In this document: in pieces, positions 8,771 to 17,375 of the stretch
Layout of the letters: the number at the start of each line of letters is the position of its first letter
How positions within the stretch are numbered: the first letter of the stretch is position 1
NCBI GenBank assembly: GCA_038250675.1
Contig: JBBSCB010000001.1
Span: forward strand, 186,001-250,000
DNA length: 64,000 bases
Origin: JAICUF01 sp038250675
Lineage (GTDB): Bacteria > Gemmatimonadota > Gemmatimonadetes > Gemmatimonadales > GWC2-71-9
Direction of reading: 5' to 3'
The notes under the pieces: model-generated
What the model saw: the letters and a program-made list of their open reading frames with translations, nothing else
Told to the model about the DNA's origin: nothing
The model's database searches: none
Translations under genes and position numbers: made by a program

Positions 8771-9210
8771 GCGACCTGGGCGAGCTCTACCAGAGCGTGA
8801 TCCTCGATCACAATCGCGCCCCGCGCAATTGCCGGCGCATGGATGACGCGGACTGTCAGGCGGAGGGATACAACCCGCTCTGCGGCGACCGCCTCAAGGT
8901 CTGGCTCAAGCTCGACGACGCGGGTGTGATTACGGACGTGAGCTTCGAGGGGATCGGCTGCGCCATCTCCCAGGCATCCGCTTCGCTCATGACCACCAGC
9001 GTCAAGGGCCGGACCCGCGAGGAGGCGCTCGCGCTGTTCGATTGCTTCCACGATCTCGTGGCCGGCGACCAGCCGCCGCCGGCGGGCGGCGCTGCGCTCG
9101 GCAAGCTCGCCGTGTTCTCCGGCGTGCGGGAATATCCGTCACGCGTCAAGTGCGCCAGCCTGGCGTGGCACGCCCTCCGCTCCGCGCTCGAGAGCGGCGC
9201 TTCGGTGTAA
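8767..9210 (+). CDS. sufU: Zinc-dependent sulfurtransferase / scaffold SufU
   Basis: SufU accepts persulfide sulfur from SufS and hands it to SufBCD, the arrangement used in Firmicutes and related Suf systems instead of SufE. The 147-residue protein has the three zinc/active-site cysteines C39 (NPLCGD, with D41), C65 (GIGCAISQAS) and C129 (VKCASLAW), and the SufU-specific insertion between the second and third cysteines (about residues 80-115). It overlaps sufS by 4 bases and closes the core suf operon. Confidence 0.95.
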   Translation: MSDLGELYQSVILDHNRAPRNCRRMDDADCQAEGYNPLCGDRLKVWLKLDDAGVITDVSFEGIGCAISQASASLMTTSVKGRTREEALALFDCFHDLVAGDQPPPAGGAALGKLAVFSGVREYPSRVKCASLAWHALRSALESGASV

Positions 9211-9244
9211 CGTGTCGCAATTTCGAACTCAGATGAGGTGAAGC

Positions 9245-9673
9245 ATGCCGTACAATCCAATGCTCGTGGCCCCGATGCGCGAAGAGATGACCCGCATGGG
9301 CGTGCAGGAACTCACCACGCCAGCCGACGTCGACGCCGCCCTGGGCGACCCGAAGGGCACGACACTCGTGATCGTCAATTCCGTCTGCGGATGCGCCGCC
9401 GGCAACGCGCGGCCCGCGCTGGCGCTCGCGCTGGCGCACGGCGTCAAGCCGGACAGCGTCGTGACCGTGTTTGCCGGGCAGGATCTTGACGCCACCGCTC
9501 GCGCGCGGCAGTTCTTTGCCGACTATCAGCCCAGCTCGCCATCGATGGCGCTGCTCAAGGACGGCGAGGTGGTGCACTTCGTTCATCGTCACCAGATCGA
9601 GGGCCGCCCGCCTCAGGCCGTGGCCGGCGATCTCATCGCCGCGTTCGATCGCCACTGCGGCGCGACGGTCTGA
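9245..9673 (+). CDS. BrxA/BrxB-family bacilliredoxin
   Basis: Bacilliredoxins reduce mixed disulfides between proteins and bacillithiol. The 142-residue protein has the diagnostic CGC active-site motif at residues 48-50 (NSVCGCAAGNARP) in a thioredoxin-like fold, and the family N-terminus MPYNPMLVAPMREEM. AGGTG lies just upstream of the ATG. Its place 34 bases after sufU suggests that thiol redox repair and Fe-S assembly are expressed together. Whether this organism makes bacillithiol cannot be judged from the window. Confidence 0.93.
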   Translation: MPYNPMLVAPMREEMTRMGVQELTTPADVDAALGDPKGTTLVIVNSVCGCAAGNARPALALALAHGVKPDSVVTVFAGQDLDATARARQFFADYQPSSPSMALLKDGEVVHFVHRHQIEGRPPQAVAGDLIAAFDRHCGATV

Positions 9674-9677
9674 GCCG

Positions 9678-9959
9678 GTGGGCGGACACGTCTTCCACCC
9701 GGGCCACGAAGAGCTGCACGGCGTCACCGTCGTCGTGGCCGGGACGTCCGGCCGCACCTACGTCGGCCGCTATCATGAGCAGGGCGAGCGCGGGCTGGTC
9801 ATGCACGACGTCGGCGTGCATGATCCCGCCGGCGACCAGCCGGAGCGGGAAAGCTGGCTGGCCCGGCAACTCAAGTTCGGCATCCGGATCGATCACAGGC
9901 AGTTGATCGTCCCCACGGACGAGGTGGGCGGCATCCGCCGCCTGGCCGAGCTGGGCTGA
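9678..9959 (+). CDS. Small protein of unknown function
   Basis: The product is not recognised. The 93-residue reading frame starts at GTG 9678, 4 bases after the bacilliredoxin stop, and shows the third-position GC bias of its neighbours. The sequence is His-rich at the N-terminus (GGHVFHPGHEELHG) and strand-rich through TVVVAGTSGRTYVGRYH, and it has no signal or membrane segment, so a small cytoplasmic beta protein is likely. Its place at the end of the suf transcript hints at a redox or metal role, but that is only context. Confidence 0.6.
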   Translation: MGGHVFHPGHEELHGVTVVVAGTSGRTYVGRYHEQGERGLVMHDVGVHDPAGDQPERESWLARQLKFGIRIDHRQLIVPTDEVGGIRRLAELG

Positions 9960-9978
9960 GCCGGAAACCATCGGTCGG

Positions 9979-10000
9979 GACGGCGCGTATGGGCGCCGTC
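9979..10000. terminator. Hairpin at the end of the suf transcript
   Basis: GACGGCGC (9979-9986) pairs perfectly with GCGCCGTC (9993-10000) around a 6-base loop, 19 bases after the last gene of the suf cluster. No T tract follows, so its role as a terminator is inferred from position. Confidence 0.5.
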
Positions 10001-10037
10001 GCCATCCTGCGGCACCCCCGAAATTCGGAGCACCTTC

Positions 10038-10995
<958 letters not shown>

Positions 10996-11003
<8 letters not shown>

Positions 11004-12309
11004 GGTGCTGGCGGTTTTGCGGCGTGAGTTCCTCTCGCGCGTGCGTACCCGGGCGTTCGTGATCGGCACGGTGCTGGGCCCGCTGCTCATGGGCTTCATC
11101 GTCTTCCTCCCGGTCCTGCTCGAGCGGCGGCAGACCGACGCGCGCCACGTCGTGATCGTGGATGCCGCGAGCGGCACGTTCGGTGGGCGGGTGGAGCAGC
11201 GGCTCAATGGCGAGCTTCGCGATTCCGCGAGCGGGCGCCACCGCTACCAGGTTGAGCGCGTGGTGACGTCGCCCGATCAGATCGTCGCCACGCGTGACTC
11301 ACTGGTGGCCATGACCGGTCTCCGGAAGGCGCCGGCCGGCTCCATCAGCGGCATCCTCATCGTCACTGACACCGGTCTCGCCGCGGGGCGTCTGAGCTAC
11401 CTCGGCACCAACGTCGGCAGCCCCAGCGATATGAACGCCATGGAGCGCTCGCTCACCCGCGTGGTTCAGGTCGAGCGGCTCAACCGCGCCGGTGTCGATT
11501 CGGCCATCGCGTTTTCCGCGCTGCGCCCGGTGGACCTCAGCACGCTCAAGGTGAGCGAGGGCAAGCTCACCGGCGAGAGCGGCGGCGCGTCGTTTGCCCT
11601 GGCGTATGCGATGTCGTTCCTGCTGTACATCGCGCTGCTGCTCTACGGCATTCAGGTGATGTCATCGGTCGTCGAGGAAAAGAGCTCGCGCATCATGGAA
11701 GTACTGGTGTCGAGTCTCTCGCCGTTCGAGATGTTGCTGGGCAAGGTGATGGGCGTGGGCTCTGTGGCGCTGCTGCAGCTTGGTATCTGGGCCGGTACCG
11801 CCATGGCGCTCACGACGTTCCGGGTCCAGCTCGCGGGGCTGTTCGGCGTGCCGGCGGCCGCGGTGGGAAGCCTGCCGATTCCCGCCGTGAGCCCCGAGAT
11901 GTTCGGTGTGTTCCTCTTGTTCTTCGTCCTGGGCTTCTTTTTCTACTCGGCGATGTACGCCGCGGTGGGATCAATGTGCAATTCGGCCCAGGAGACGCAG
12001 CAGGCGCAGCTGCCGATCACCGTCTTCATCATGGCCGGATTCTTCGGGATGTTTGCGCTACTGAGCGAGCCGGCCGGCAGTCTCGCACGGATTCTGAGTT
12101 TGGTGCCGTTCTTTGCGCCGTTCATCACGCCGGTGCGCTATTCGTTTGCGCCGCTGCCGCTCATCGACCTGCTGCTGTCGGTCGGTGCAATGGTGATCGG
12201 CATTCTGGTGGTGGTGTGGATCGCCGCGCGGATCTATCGCGTCGGCATTCTGAGCTACGGCAAGAAGGCGACGTTCGCGGACGTCGCGCGCTGGGTGCGC
12301 CAGAGCTGA
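10996..12309 (+). CDS. ABC-2 type permease (NatB-like)
   Basis: The 437-residue membrane protein has one N-terminal transmembrane helix (about residues 22-42), a soluble extracytoplasmic domain of about 150 residues, then a cluster of membrane helices from about residue 200 to the end. VVEEKSSRIMEVLVSSLSPFEMLLGKVMGVG is the hallmark cytoplasmic loop of NatB-type permeases. It overlaps the ATPase gene by 8 bases, so the pair forms one exporter in the inner membrane. The substrate is unknown. Confidence 0.92.
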
Positions 12310-12329
12310 ATCCGCGCTGATCGACGTCG

Positions 12330-12347
12330 CCCGCCACCACCGGCGGG
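12330..12347. terminator. GC hairpin between the exporter and mnmG
   Basis: CCCGCC (12330-12335) pairs with GGCGGG (12342-12347) around a 6-base loop, 20 bases after the permease stop. It may end the exporter transcript. It also occupies the place where a -35 element of the mnmG promoter would sit. There is no T tract. Confidence 0.4.
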
Positions 12348-12357
12348 ACTTTGCGCG

Positions 12358-12363
12358 TAGATT
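12358..12363 (+). promoter_or_regulatory. -10-like element directly before mnmG
   Basis: TAGATT lies 6 bases before the mnmG ATG, which has no Shine-Dalgarno sequence. This is the same spacing as at sufR and would give a leaderless message. No -35 element is visible. Confidence 0.4.
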
Positions 12364-12369
12364 GCGGGC

Positions 12370-14220
12370 ATGGACCGGTACGACGTCATCATCATCGGCG
12401 GCGGTCACGCCGGCACCGAGGCCGCCGCGCTCGCGGGCCGTGCCGGCGCGCGCACGCTGCTGCTCACGCAGAACCTTGACACAATCGGCCAGATGTCGTG
12501 CAACCCTGCCATCGGCGGGATCGCCAAGGGCACTGTCGTGCGCGAGGTGGATGCGCTGGGCGGCATCATGGGCCGCGCCACCGATCTGGCCCGAATCCAG
12601 TTCCGGATGCTCAATCGCTCCAAAGGTCCCGCCGTCTGGTCGCCGCGGGCGCAGTGCGACCGGGGCCTCTATCGCCGGGCGGTGCGGATGCTGCTCGAGC
12701 GCCAGCCGCGCCTCGACTTTGCCCAGGGTACCGTGGCCGACCTCATCTTCGACGGCCGGCGGGTATCTGGCGTCGTCACCGCCGACGGCAGCCGGCTCGG
12801 GGCCGGGGCCGTGGTGCTCACCGCCGGAACCTTCCTCCGGGGACGGATCCATATGGGCCGGGCAGCCGGCATTCCGGGCGGTCGTGCCGGGGATCCTGCC
12901 GGTGGTGATATCTCGCAAATGATTGTGAGTAAAGGACTTACGGTAGAACGCTTTAAGACGGGAACGCCGCCGCGGATTGACGGTCGATCGGTGGCGCTGG
13001 ACCGCCTTCAGCGACAGGACGGAGACCCCGGGACCTACTGGTTTTCGGCGTACGAGCGCCTGCCCCATCCCGCGCAGCTTCCCTGCTACCTGACCTGGGC
13101 GGGTGCGGAGCTGAAGGCGATCATCCAGGAGCACCTGGCAGAGTCCGCGTTGTACGGCGGAGAGATCAGCGGGCGCGGTCCGAGGTACTGCCCCTCCGTC
13201 GAGGACAAGATCGTGAAGTTTCCCGACGCGGAGCGGCACCAGGTGTTCCTGGAGCCGGAGGGGCTCCAGACGACCGAGATGTACGTGAACGGCCTCTCGA
13301 CCTCGCTTCCGGCGGAGATCCAGCTCCGGTTCCTGCGCGCAGTGCCGGGATTGGAGCAGGTTCGGATGACTCGACCCGGCTATGCGATCGAGTACGACTA
13401 CTTCCCGCCGAACCAGCTCGCGCCGACACTGGAAGTTCGCGAGCTTCCCGGACTCTTCTTTGCCGGCCAGATCAACGGGACCACCGGCTACGAGGAAGCG
13501 GCGGCGCAGGGAGCGGTCGCCGGGATCAACGCCTCTGCCCACGCCCTGGGCCGCGATCCGGTGGTTTTCGAGCGGAGTGACGGATTTCTCGGCGTGCTCG
13601 TTGACGACCTCGTCACGCGCGGGGTGGACGAGCCCTATCGTCTCTTTACGTCGCGTGCCGAGTACCGCCTTCTGCTCCGCCAGGACAACGCGCTCCGCCG
13701 GATGCTTCCGTTTGCCGAACGCCTGGCGATGCTGACGCCGGGCGAGCTCGCTCACGCCGAGCGCCGTCTCGAGCGGGAGGACCAGGTCCTCGCTCGGGCG
13801 CATCAGACGGTCGTTACCCCGGATCAGGCCAATCCGTACCTGGCGGCGGCGGGAACGCCCCCGATCGGCGAGCCAACTCGCGCGGCAGAGCTTGCCCGCC
13901 GTCCGTCCGTGGCGGTGGGATCGCTGCTTGGGGCGTCGGGCCAGCCGGTGGAGGACGCCGACTGCGATTGGGCGGACATCGAGCTCAAGTATGCGGGTTA
14001 TCTCACGCGGGAAGCGGCGACGGCGACGCGGTTGAGCCGGATGGACAGCTTCCGGCTTCCCTCGGACCTGCCGTACCGCGATCTCACCTCCTTGTCGTTC
14101 GAAGCGCGTGAGAAGCTGGCCCTGATGGTTCCGGCGACCCTTGGGCAGGCGAGCAGGGTCCCAGGCGTCTCGCCCAGTGACATCCAGAACCTCGTTGCGG
14201 AGGTCACCCGCCGCCGCTAG
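12370..14220 (+). CDS. mnmG: tRNA U34 carboxymethylaminomethyl-modifying enzyme MnmG (GidA)
   Basis: MnmG, with MnmE, adds the (carboxymethyl)aminomethyl group to uridine 34 in the wobble position of several tRNAs. The 616-residue protein has the FAD site IIGGGHAGTEAA near residues 8-19, the family signatures GQMSCNPAIGGIAKG and GPRYCPSVEDKIVKF, and the C-terminal MnmE/tRNA-binding domain with DIELKYAGYLTRE. The neighbourhood mnmG-parA-parB is the classical origin-proximal order of many bacteria. No rsmG was seen between mnmG and parA. Confidence 0.97.
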   Translation: MDRYDVIIIGGGHAGTEAAALAGRAGARTLLLTQNLDTIGQMSCNPAIGGIAKGTVVREVDALGGIMGRATDLARIQFRMLNRSKGPAVWSPRAQCDRGLYRRAVRMLLERQPRLDFAQGTVADLIFDGRRVSGVVTADGSRLGAGAVVLTAGTFLRGRIHMGRAAGIPGGRAGDPAGGDISQMIVSKGLTVERFKTGTPPRIDGRSVALDRLQRQDGDPGTYWFSAYERLPHPAQLPCYLTWAGAELKAIIQEHLAESALYGGEISGRGPRYCPSVEDKIVKFPDAERHQVFLEPEGLQTTEMYVNGLSTSLPAEIQLRFLRAVPGLEQVRMTRPGYAIEYDYFPPNQLAPTLEVRELPGLFFAGQINGTTGYEEAAAQGAVAGINASAHALGRDPVVFERSDGFLGVLVDDLVTRGVDEPYRLFTSRAEYRLLLRQDNALRRMLPFAERLAMLTPGELAHAERRLEREDQVLARAHQTVVTPDQANPYLAAAGTPPIGEPTRAAELARRPSVAVGSLLGASGQPVEDADCDWADIELKYAGYLTREAATATRLSRMDSFRLPSDLPYRDLTSLSFEAREKLALMVPATLGQASRVPGVSPSDIQNLVAEVTRRR

Positions 14221-14221
14221 G

Positions 14222-14237
14222 TGTTTCACGTGAAACA
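14222..14237. promoter_or_regulatory. parS centromere site 1
   Basis: TGTTTCACGTGAAACA is a perfect 16-bp palindrome identical to the consensus parS site. ParB loads here as a CTP-dependent clamp. It starts two bases after the mnmG stop codon. Confidence 0.97.
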
Positions 14238-14258
14238 GCCGAGTCACCCGAAACAGAC

Positions 14259-14274
14259 CGTTTCACGTGAAACA
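14259..14274. promoter_or_regulatory. parS centromere site 2
   Basis: A second 14-bp core GTTTCACGTGAAAC, 37 bp centre to centre from site 1, matches the parS core exactly; only the outer base on the left differs from the 16-bp palindrome. Two parS sites next to parAB indicate proximity to the chromosome origin. Confidence 0.96.
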
Positions 14275-14277
14275 CGG

Positions 14278-14306
14278 TTGGCGCCTGCTGGTCTGCACGT
14301 TATATT
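14278..14306 (+). promoter_or_regulatory. Promoter for parAB, abutting parS site 2
   Basis: TTGGCG (14278-14283), a 17-bp spacer and TATATT (14301-14306) form a good vegetative-type promoter. Its -35 box begins 3 bases after parS site 2, so ParB bound or spreading at parS could repress it. The predicted start is near 14313, just ahead of the T-tailed hairpin at 14325-14347. Confidence 0.65.
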
Positions 14307-14324
14307 GTTTTCGCCCCGCCTCTC

Positions 14325-14347
14325 CGGCTCAGAGAAGCCGTTTTTTT
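14325..14347 (+). terminator. T-tailed hairpin in the parA leader
   Basis: CGGCT (14325-14329) and AGCCG (14336-14340) form a 5-bp stem with a 6-base loop, followed by seven T residues. It may end mnmG transcripts. Because it lies downstream of the predicted parA promoter it could also act as an attenuator. Confidence 0.55.
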
Positions 14348-14360
14348 ATCCTATAAGTCA

Positions 14361-15197
14361 TTGCAAGGCATATACTTGCCAGATCATAGCCCGGCTGGAC
14401 GCATCGTCGCCATCGCCAATCAGAAGGGTGGCGTCGGCAAGACCACCACCGCCGTCAACCTGGCGGCCTCGCTCGCGATTGCGGAACGACGCACCCTGCT
14501 GGTCGACGCCGACCCGCAGGGCAACGCCACCAGCGGTGTCGGCGTCACCAAGGCGACGCTCGAGCGGTCGCTGTACGACGTGATCATGGGTTCCACGCCG
14601 GCGCGCGACGCCATCATCCGCGAATCGTTGCTGCCGCATCTCGACGTGCTGCCGGCGACCCAGGATCTGGTCGGCGCTGAGCTGGAGTTGGTGGATCGCG
14701 CCGGCCGCGAGACGGCGCTGCGGGCCGCACTCGAGCCGGTCGAGGCCGACTACGACTACATCATCGTGGACTGCCCGCCCTCGCTTGGTCTCATCACGCT
14801 CAACGTGCTCACCGCATCCGATGGCGTCATCATTCCCATCCAGTGCGAATACTACGCGCTCGAGGGAATTTCCCAACTGCTCAACACGGTCCGGCTGGTG
14901 CAGCAGAACTTCAATCCGTCGCTGGCGATCGAAGGCGTGCTGCTCACGATGTACGACACGCGGCTGAATCTCTGCCGCCAGGTGGCGGAGGACGCGAAGG
15001 AGTATTTCGGCGCGCAGATGTTCCGCACCCCCGTGCCGCGCAACGTGCGCCTGGCCGAGGCGCCGAGTTTCGGCAAGCCGATTCTCCTCTATGACGTGCA
15101 GTCGGTCGGCGCCAAGAGTTACCTCGCCATCGCGCAGGAGTTGATGCGGCGCGTCGAGGATGGCGTGACGGTCGCGTCGGAGCCGGCGGCACCATGA
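14361..15197 (+). CDS. parA: Chromosome-partitioning ATPase ParA (Soj)
   Basis: ParA is a Walker-type ATPase that moves ParB-parS complexes along the nucleoid. The deviant Walker A motif KGGVGKTTT and the lines IIVDCPPSLGLITLNVL and IPIQCEYYALEG identify it. There is no ATG; the start may be TTG 14361 (278 residues) or TTG 14376 (273 residues), and AAGG seven bases before 14376 favours the shorter form. An inverted repeat GCAAG-N7-CTTGC (14363-14379) covers this start region. The stop overlaps the parB ATG by ATGA. Confidence 0.95.
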   Translation: MQGIYLPDHSPAGRIVAIANQKGGVGKTTTAVNLAASLAIAERRTLLVDADPQGNATSGVGVTKATLERSLYDVIMGSTPARDAIIRESLLPHLDVLPATQDLVGAELELVDRAGRETALRAALEPVEADYDYIIVDCPPSLGLITLNVLTASDGVIIPIQCEYYALEGISQLLNTVRLVQQNFNPSLAIEGVLLTMYDTRLNLCRQVAEDAKEYFGAQMFRTPVPRNVRLAEAPSFGKPILLYDVQSVGAKSYLAIAQELMRRVEDGVTVASEPAAP

Positions 15198-16087
15198 GTG
15201 AGAAGCGACTGGGGCGCGGCCTCGAAGCCCTCCTGGGGCCGGTGTCCCGCGAGCACGCCGAAGCATCGGGCGCGCTCAGGGAGCTGCCGGTGGGCAGCAT
15301 CAGCCCCAATCCGTATCAGCCGCGGACCCACATCAACGAAGCCGCACTCGCGGAGCTCACCGCATCAATAGAAGTGTCCGGCCTGCTGCAGCCGGTGGTG
15401 GTGCGGGCCTGGAACGGCGAGTACCAGCTGATCGCCGGCGAGCGCCGCTGGCGTGCGGTGCAGCGGCTGGGCTGGCGGACCATACCGGCGGTCGTGAAGC
15501 AGGCCGACGACCAGACGGTGCTCACGCTCGCGCTGATCGAGAATCTCCAGCGCAACGACCTCTCGGCGATCGACGAGGCCGTGGGATATCAGCGCCTGAT
15601 CGATGAGTTTCGCGTGGCACAGGCGGAGGTGGCACGCATGGTGGGGCGCAACCGCTCCACCGTCGCCAACCTGCTCCGGCTGCTGCGCCTGCCGGCGGAA
15701 GTGCAGTCGCTGGTGCACGATGGCAAGCTGAGCGAGGGTCACGCCCGGGCGCTCCTGGCGCTGAGCGACGACACCGCGATCCTGGCGCTGGCTCACGAGG
15801 CGGTGGCGCGCGGGCTGTCGGTGCGGGACGTCGAAGCGCAGGTCCGCGGCGACACGGCGTCGAGCACGGTCCCGCCCACCGCGGCACGCGGCCGGAAGCC
15901 GCGCGAGCCGCACGCGGCCAGCGTCGACGCGCGCCGCATCGAGGACGCGCTGCGCAAGCGGCTGGGTACCGACGTGCGGGTCACGGCCAAGCGCAAAGGC
16001 CGGGGGCTCGTCTCCATCAGCTACTACTCGAATGACGATCTTGCGCGGCTGCTCGAACTGATGCTGGGCGAGCCGTTCACGGGATGA
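15194..16087 (+). CDS. parB: Chromosome-partitioning protein ParB (Spo0J)
   Basis: ParB is the parS-binding CTPase clamp of the partition system. The 297-residue protein has the family N-terminus RLGRGLEALLG, which interacts with ParA, NPYQPR, the CTP-binding GERRW box, ENLQRNDLSAIDEA, and a helix-turn-helix at AEVARMVGRNRSTVANLLRLL. The C-terminal dimerisation domain ends near YYSNDDLARLLELML. Its cognate parS sites lie about 0.9 kb upstream. It overlaps parA and the M23 gene by 4 bases each. Confidence 0.97.
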   Translation: MSEKRLGRGLEALLGPVSREHAEASGALRELPVGSISPNPYQPRTHINEAALAELTASIEVSGLLQPVVVRAWNGEYQLIAGERRWRAVQRLGWRTIPAVVKQADDQTVLTLALIENLQRNDLSAIDEAVGYQRLIDEFRVAQAEVARMVGRNRSTVANLLRLLRLPAEVQSLVHDGKLSEGHARALLALSDDTAILALAHEAVARGLSVRDVEAQVRGDTASSTVPPTAARGRKPREPHAASVDARRIEDALRKRLGTDVRVTAKRKGRGLVSISYYSNDDLARLLELMLGEPFTG

Positions 16088-16884
16088 GCATCGGAGCCCG
16101 GCGCCGCTACGTCAGTGTGATGATTCACCACGACGGTGCGCCGGAGTCGTACAGCTACCAGCTCCCGCTGTGGGCGTTCCGGGTCATGGTGGCGCTGGCG
16201 GCCCTCACGACGGTTGGCGTGCTGATCGGCCTCGTCATGGTGGCGCCGCTCGCACGGGCCGCCGCCCGGGTGCCCGCGCTGGAGCAGAACGTCAGCGAGC
16301 TGCAGAACGAGAACGCGCGCATCGGCGTGCTGGCCGCCGCGCTCGACAGCGTGGAGCGAACCTACGCCCAGGTGCGGCGCATGGTGGGTGCGGACGTCGT
16401 GCCGGATCCGGTCGCCGTCGCATCGGACCTGGCGGTGGCACCGATTGTCACGGCCAGCGTGGCCGGGGCGCCGCCGCGCTTCGTCGCCGGGCCGACACAG
16501 CCGCGTTACTGGCCGCTGGATGATTCGGGCTTCATCACGCGCGGCATGGTGGGAGACAGCACGCCGGATGAGTCGCACCCCGGCGTGGACATCGCAGTCC
16601 CCGAGGGCAGCGTGGTGCGCGCCAGCGGCGGCGGGACGGTGGCCGACACGGGCATCGACCCCGAATACGGCGAATTCGTGCTGATCGATCATCCGTCGGG
16701 GTATCAGTCGATGTACGGACACCTCTCGCGCGTGCTGACCACGCGGGGGGCCGCGCTGGAGCCCGGCCAGGTGCTGGGCCTGTCCGGCAACACGGGGCGC
16801 TCAACGGCGCCGCACCTGCACTTCGAGGTCCGGCACGGCGGACGCTCGATTGACCCGCTCATCCTGGTGAAGGAGAAACGGTAA
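16084..16884 (+). CDS. Membrane-anchored M23 peptidoglycan endopeptidase
   Basis: This LytM-type peptidase is predicted to cut peptidoglycan cross-links in the periplasm. The 266-residue protein has a short cytoplasmic N-terminus, one transmembrane helix (about 31-53), a coiled coil (about 60-100) and a C-terminal M23 domain with all metal residues: H165 and D169 (HPGVD), catalytic H213 and H244-x-H246 (HLHF). It lies between parB and a bactofilin gene with coupling overlaps on both sides, matching the known pairing of bactofilins with M23 enzymes in cell-shape control. Confidence 0.93.
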   Translation: MSIGARRRYVSVMIHHDGAPESYSYQLPLWAFRVMVALAALTTVGVLIGLVMVAPLARAAARVPALEQNVSELQNENARIGVLAAALDSVERTYAQVRRMVGADVVPDPVAVASDLAVAPIVTASVAGAPPRFVAGPTQPRYWPLDDSGFITRGMVGDSTPDESHPGVDIAVPEGSVVRASGGGTVADTGIDPEYGEFVLIDHPSGYQSMYGHLSRVLTTRGAALEPGQVLGLSGNTGRSTAPHLHFEVRHGGRSIDPLILVKEKR

Positions 16885-17351
16885 TGGCGATCTTCTCGAA
16901 CAGCCCGCGTGAAACTCCGGTGGTCAACGCTGGCCCGCCGGCCCGCCGCCGCTCCGATGGCATTGCGCTGTCCATCGTTGCCAAGGACATGACGGTGATG
17001 GGAGACCTGGAAACCGATGGCGTGGTGAAGGTCGAGGGCCGGGTCCGCGGCAACATCCGCGCGGGTTCCCAGGTCCTCGTCTCCGCCGGCGCGATCGTGC
17101 AGGGCGACCTGCACACCCGCGAGGCCATCGTCGCCGGCGAGGTCCATGGCGCAATCCACGCCAGCGAGCGGGTGGAGCTGCAGGCCTCGGCCGCCGTGGT
17201 GGGCGACGTCCTCACACCCCGGATCGCAATCCTTGAGGGCGGGCGGCTGAGTGGCGAGGTGAAAATGGAGATCAACTCGCTGGCGGACAGCCCGGTTTTT
17301 CAGCCCAACGTTGAAAAGTCTCATAAGTCTGTGGAAATGCTTGCCTTGTGA
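16884..17351 (+). CDS. Bactofilin
   Basis: Bactofilins polymerise without nucleotides and act as scaffolds at the membrane or nucleoid. The 155-residue protein has an N-terminal tail and a central DUF583 beta-helix domain (about 30-130) with the repeating pattern DGVVKVEGRVRGNIRAGSQV and AIVQGDLHTREAIVAGEVHG. The start overlaps the stop of the M23 peptidase by one base (TAATG). Co-transcription with parAB and M23 suggests a link between partition and cell shape. Confidence 0.95.
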   Translation: MAIFSNSPRETPVVNAGPPARRRSDGIALSIVAKDMTVMGDLETDGVVKVEGRVRGNIRAGSQVLVSAGAIVQGDLHTREAIVAGEVHGAIHASERVELQASAAVVGDVLTPRIAILEGGRLSGEVKMEINSLADSPVFQPNVEKSHKSVEMLAL

Positions 17352-17375
17352 CCAGCAATTGACGCCATCAGGACG

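Noticed and set aside
12058..14247. A 729-codon open frame on the minus strand opposite mnmG
   Set aside because: It is antisense to mnmG, which is unmistakable, and its translation has no family resemblance.
14221..14583. Reading frames starting with FHVKQ or FHVKH at the parS sites
   Set aside because: These peptides are translations of the parS palindrome itself; the DNA element explains them.
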